A stretch of DNA of 64,000 bases from NCBI RefSeq assembly GCF_002214805.1, contig NZ_CP019914.1, positions 2,294,001 to 2,358,000 of the forward strand, read 5' to 3'. A program made the translations under genes and the position numbers. The stretch is from Brachyspira hampsonii (GTDB taxonomy: Bacteria; Spirochaetota; Brachyspiria; Brachyspirales; Brachyspiraceae). The notes below the pieces were generated by a model that was not told the origin of the DNA, ran no database searches, and saw only the letters and a program-made list of their open reading frames with translations. Shown here one piece after another: positions 61,631-64,000 of this stretch. The number at the start of each line of letters is the position of its first letter. Position 1 is the stretch's first letter.

Positions 61631-63376
61631 ATGAATGTAGATATAGGTAAATTTGCTGGTTTCTGTGACGGTGTGAAGTATGCTGTAGAAAATACTTTCT
61701 CTCAGGCTTCTAAAAAAAATAATGAAATATATATAGATGGACATTTAATACATAATCCTCAAACTCTTGATATGTTAGAAAACGCAGGCGTAAAAACTTA
61801 TGAAGATGATGAGGATATGTCTGTTTTAGATGGAAAAACTGTTATTGTAAGGGCACATGGTATATCTCCTAAGAGAAGAGAGGCTCTTTCAAGTCATGCC
61901 AAAAAAATAGTAAATCTTACCTGTAAATATGTTGCTAAAATTCAAGGTCTTGTAAAAAAATATAGTTCTCTAGGATACAGAGTTATAGTAATAGGTAATC
62001 CTTCTCACCCTGAAATTATAGGCGTATGCGGATATGCTGATGATGTTTATGTTGTTTACAAAGATGAGGATTTAAATAAACTTCCTAATGATTCTAAAAA
62101 AGCTTTAATAGTTGCTCAAACTACTTTACAGAAAGATGTTTTTGATAAATATGTAACTCAAATACAAAATAAGTATAAAGATACTGAAATAATTATTAAA
62201 AATACTATATGTGCCGCTACTGAACAAAGACAAAATGAGGTATTAGAAATAGCAAAAAGAAATGATGTTGTACTTGTAATAGGCGGTTCTGAAAGTTCAA
62301 ATACTAGAAATTTATATAATATAGCAGCAGCTATTAAGCCGGCATTTTATGTGGAATATAAAGAAGATTTGGATAAAATTGATTTATCAAACTATAAAAA
62401 TATAGGTATAATGGCAGGAGCATCTACTCCTGATTGGCTTATAGAGGATATAGCACAAACTATAAAGGATAAATATGCCGGTAATTTTGTTAGGTTTATG
62501 TCAAGGATATTTGATTTTCTAAATTACGGCTATATATTCTTTTCTGTAGGTGCTTTTTTAATGTCTTATGCTATATATGATATATTATCGCAGCCTTTTC
62601 AATATCAAATAGGTATTATAATATCTTTGTACTATTTATATATGAGTTTAGAAAATGGGTATAGTAATTATACTATAAAGATAAGCGATAAAAGAAGGTA
62701 TTTATTTTATCAGGAGTATAAAATATTTTTTAGATTTTTGATATTAATGAGTGCTATTCTTATGTTTTATTTTGCCTATAAAATTAATGTAGGAATATTG
62801 ATGCTATCAATTCTTTCAAGTTTACTTGGAATGGGGTATAATATTAGTTTTGAAAATAAATCAAGATTTGAAAGTTCTTTTTTCTTCAGATTATTTAAAA
62901 AACTCATACCATTTAAAGCCGTAGTAATATCTGTTGCAGTTACTGTATTATTAAACGGTTCAATATTTATTATGCATAGAAATATACTGAAAGAGAAATT
63001 ATTTTTATATTTATTTTCTACATTGACAGTATTTTTATTTATGTTTATAAGACAGGCTTTAATTGAAATAAAATTTTCTCAAAGTGATAAAATTGCAGGT
63101 GCTGTAACTTTGACTACATATATAGATTCTAATAAATTGGCATTTATAACAGGGATAATACCTATTGTTTTAGCTTTGTTTATGCTGGTAGGTATTATAA
63201 TAGGCAAATTTCCATTAGAGATTAATAAATTGAAATATTGTATTCCAATTATATACAGTAGTATAATTTCATTTGTTGTGATGAAAAAGAAGATAATAAC
63301 AAGCAGACATTTATTTTCTATATTGATAGATTCACCGCTTTATATATTATTTCTAGCGGCATTAATTAATATTTAA
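61631..63376 (+). CDS. ispH: IspH (LytB) reductase fused to a multi-pass membrane domain
   Basis: A 581-residue fusion. Residues 1-280 are 4-hydroxy-3-methylbut-2-enyl diphosphate reductase, last step of the MEP pathway, with the three cluster cysteines Cys12 (GFCDGVK), Cys98 (NLTCKYV) and Cys194 (NTICAATEQRQ), plus His41, His76, His126 and the SSNT motif. IspH normally ends here. Residues about 285-581 form some eight membrane helices. IEIKFSQSDKIAGAVTLTTY resembles the second Asp motif and G-x-x-T-L of UbiA-family prenyltransferases, but its first Asp is Phe and the first UbiA motif (NYTIKISDK) has lost most Asp. So the C-terminus is a UbiA-like domain, perhaps inactive as a transferase. 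Confidence 0.87.
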   Translation: MNVDIGKFAGFCDGVKYAVENTFSQASKKNNEIYIDGHLIHNPQTLDMLENAGVKTYEDDEDMSVLDGKTVIVRAHGISPKRREALSSHAKKIVNLTCKYVAKIQGLVKKYSSLGYRVIVIGNPSHPEIIGVCGYADDVYVVYKDEDLNKLPNDSKKALIVAQTTLQKDVFDKYVTQIQNKYKDTEIIIKNTICAATEQRQNEVLEIAKRNDVVLVIGGSESSNTRNLYNIAAAIKPAFYVEYKEDLDKIDLSNYKNIGIMAGASTPDWLIEDIAQTIKDKYAGNFVRFMSRIFDFLNYGYIFFSVGAFLMSYAIYDILSQPFQYQIGIIISLYYLYMSLENGYSNYTIKISDKRRYLFYQEYKIFFRFLILMSAILMFYFAYKINVGILMLSILSSLLGMGYNISFENKSRFESSFFFRLFKKLIPFKAVVISVAVTVLLNGSIFIMHRNILKEKLFLYLFSTLTVFLFMFIRQALIEIKFSQSDKIAGAVTLTTYIDSNKLAFITGIIPIVLALFMLVGIIIGKFPLEINKLKYCIPIIYSSIISFVVMKKKIITSRHLFSILIDSPLYILFLAALINI

Positions 63377-63449
63377 TTTATAGAGTCCAATAATTGCAAA
63401 AACAGAAAAATTAATATTGTGATTTTATAATTAATACCGCTGATTATTC

Positions 63450-64000
63450 TTAATTTTTTTTCATAAAAAGTGAAGATGAAGAAGATGCTAAATGATTTCT
63501 TCTTAAATCTATAAGTTCAAATATTGTAGCAGATGATAAACTTTCTCTTAAAGCTTTAGGAGATTTTAAAAGTTTGATGATCTCTTCATTAACCATCCAT
63601 TCTTCATCATAAACATTGCTCATAGAATCTCTAGGAGCATAAATCATATTACTTCTGGCTAATACTATAAATCTGTTATTTTCATCATAGTATCCAAGTT
63701 CACCTATAAAATAGGCATGAGGCATAGCCAAATTGACATATCTATCACCATAAATGTAATTAACTTCTATTTCTTTATGAATTTCTCCATTAGTAATATC
63801 ATAACCAAATACATGGAATATTCTTACAGATATTCTTTTTCCTTTTAAAGAATGATAATTTATATCTTCATCAGATATGTCCCAATAGAAAAAACACCAT
63901 TCAGGATCACGCATCATAAGTACTAATTTTGTTTCTTTATATCTTTCAGGCAGTTCTCTTACTATATCAACTTCATCAGGTATATATTTATCTTTTCTGG
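63450..64000 (-). CDS. DUF4912 protein, C-terminal part (cut by window edge)
   Basis: The minus-strand frame is open from the window edge to the stop at 63450 (183 visible residues), so the true start is beyond 64000. LPERYKETKLVLMMRDPEWC followed by F-F-Y-W-D-I is the hallmark of DUF4912, and the middle (VRIFHVFGYDITNGEIHKEI) fits a compact beta domain. The end is Ser-rich (HLASSSSSLFMKKN). The family's function is unknown to me. Internal methionines at 63917 are not the start because conserved sequence continues upstream. Confidence 0.8.
   Translation of the reverse strand, partial: RKDKYIPDEVDIVRELPERYKETKLVLMMRDPEWCFFYWDISDEDINYHSLKGKRISVRIFHVFGYDITNGEIHKEIEVNYIYGDRYVNLAMPHAYFIGELGYYDENNRFIVLARSNMIYAPRDSMSNVYDEEWMVNEEIIKLLKSPKALRESLSSATIFELIDLRRNHLASSSSSLFMKKN

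Noticed and set aside
63918-64000. Start of the DUF4912 gene at the internal methionines near 63917
   Set aside because: Conserved family sequence continues upstream of them to the window edge, so the gene is truncated by the window, not started there.
1-64000. tRNA, rRNA or other structured RNA genes
   Set aside because: Intergenic gaps were read for cloverleaf or rRNA-like sequence and none was recognised; nearly all gaps are short and A/T-rich. A covariance-model scan would be decisive.

Overview
The window is low-GC, AT-rich DNA from a spirochaete, almost certainly Brachyspira. The clearest marker is a periplasmic-flagellum sheath protein FlaA (33973-34932). Supporting signs are many short lipoproteins with lipoboxes ending in S-C, lipopolysaccharide-type genes (LpxC, a GT9 heptosyltransferase-like enzyme, LolA), a methyl-accepting chemotaxis protein and strongly A/T-biased codon use. 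Gene density is high on both strands. I found no tRNA, rRNA, CRISPR array, complete insertion sequence or prophage. Both window ends cut genes: a chemotaxis receptor at the left edge and a DUF4912 protein at the right edge, both on the minus strand.

Layout. 1-6.6 kb: chemotaxis receptors, a DUF4349 lipoprotein, a Gly-Tyr-rich CpxP/Spy-like protein with a decayed relative in front of it, two tandem STM3941-like membrane proteins and an unlisted 58-residue zinc-ribbon ORF. 6.6-12.5 kb (minus): DUF3810 protein, unknown helical protein, triple-GAF histidine-kinase-like protein, GH13 glycosidase. 12.6-15.2 kb: a receiver-PilZ protein with ThiD, then a lipoprotein. 15.3-21.3 kb: GlyS; a receiver domain fused to LpxC, followed by a sigma-70 family factor and HemW; a TrpR-family repressor. 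21.4-28.8 kb: ankyrin protein, DnaN, a VapBC-like pair, DUF368 transporter, DUF1877 protein, an Rpn-type nuclease with repeats, FtsA. 28.9-33.8 kb: lipoproteins, a P-loop ATPase/unknown/GT9 cluster, a Clp-fold protease. 33.9-41.7 kb: FlaA, isochorismatase-like hydrolase, TpiA, Nth, EamA transporter, rhodanese lipoprotein, STAS-like and DUF3467-like pair, LolA. 41.7-50 kb: a frameshifted RodZ-like gene, RimO, an unusual ClpX-like ATPase, an ECF sigma factor with a small membrane protein, ClpC. 50-55 kb: nuclease lipoprotein, LysM protein with an Ala-rich rod, partner lipoprotein, a frameshifted glutamate synthase gene. 55.2-61.2 kb (minus): an AraC regulator, a sugar ABC importer without ATPase, a YjhC/NanOx-like oxidoreductase and an N-acetylneuraminate-lyase-like enzyme. 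61.4-64 kb: L28, an IspH with a large C-terminal membrane domain, and the DUF4912 fragment.

The points I would look at first are: (1) an intact two-component receiver fused to LpxC, which would place lipid A synthesis under phosphorelay control; (2) IspH fused to a multi-pass domain resembling a degenerate UbiA prenyltransferase; (3) a probable locus for uptake and breakdown of sialic acid or 2,7-anhydro-sialic acid, which suits a mucosal gut organism; (4) two otherwise well-conserved genes each broken by one missing base in an A-run; (5) a textbook consensus promoter placed so that the Rpn-nuclease mRNA would be leaderless. All functional calls rest on reading motifs by eye; no database search was run.
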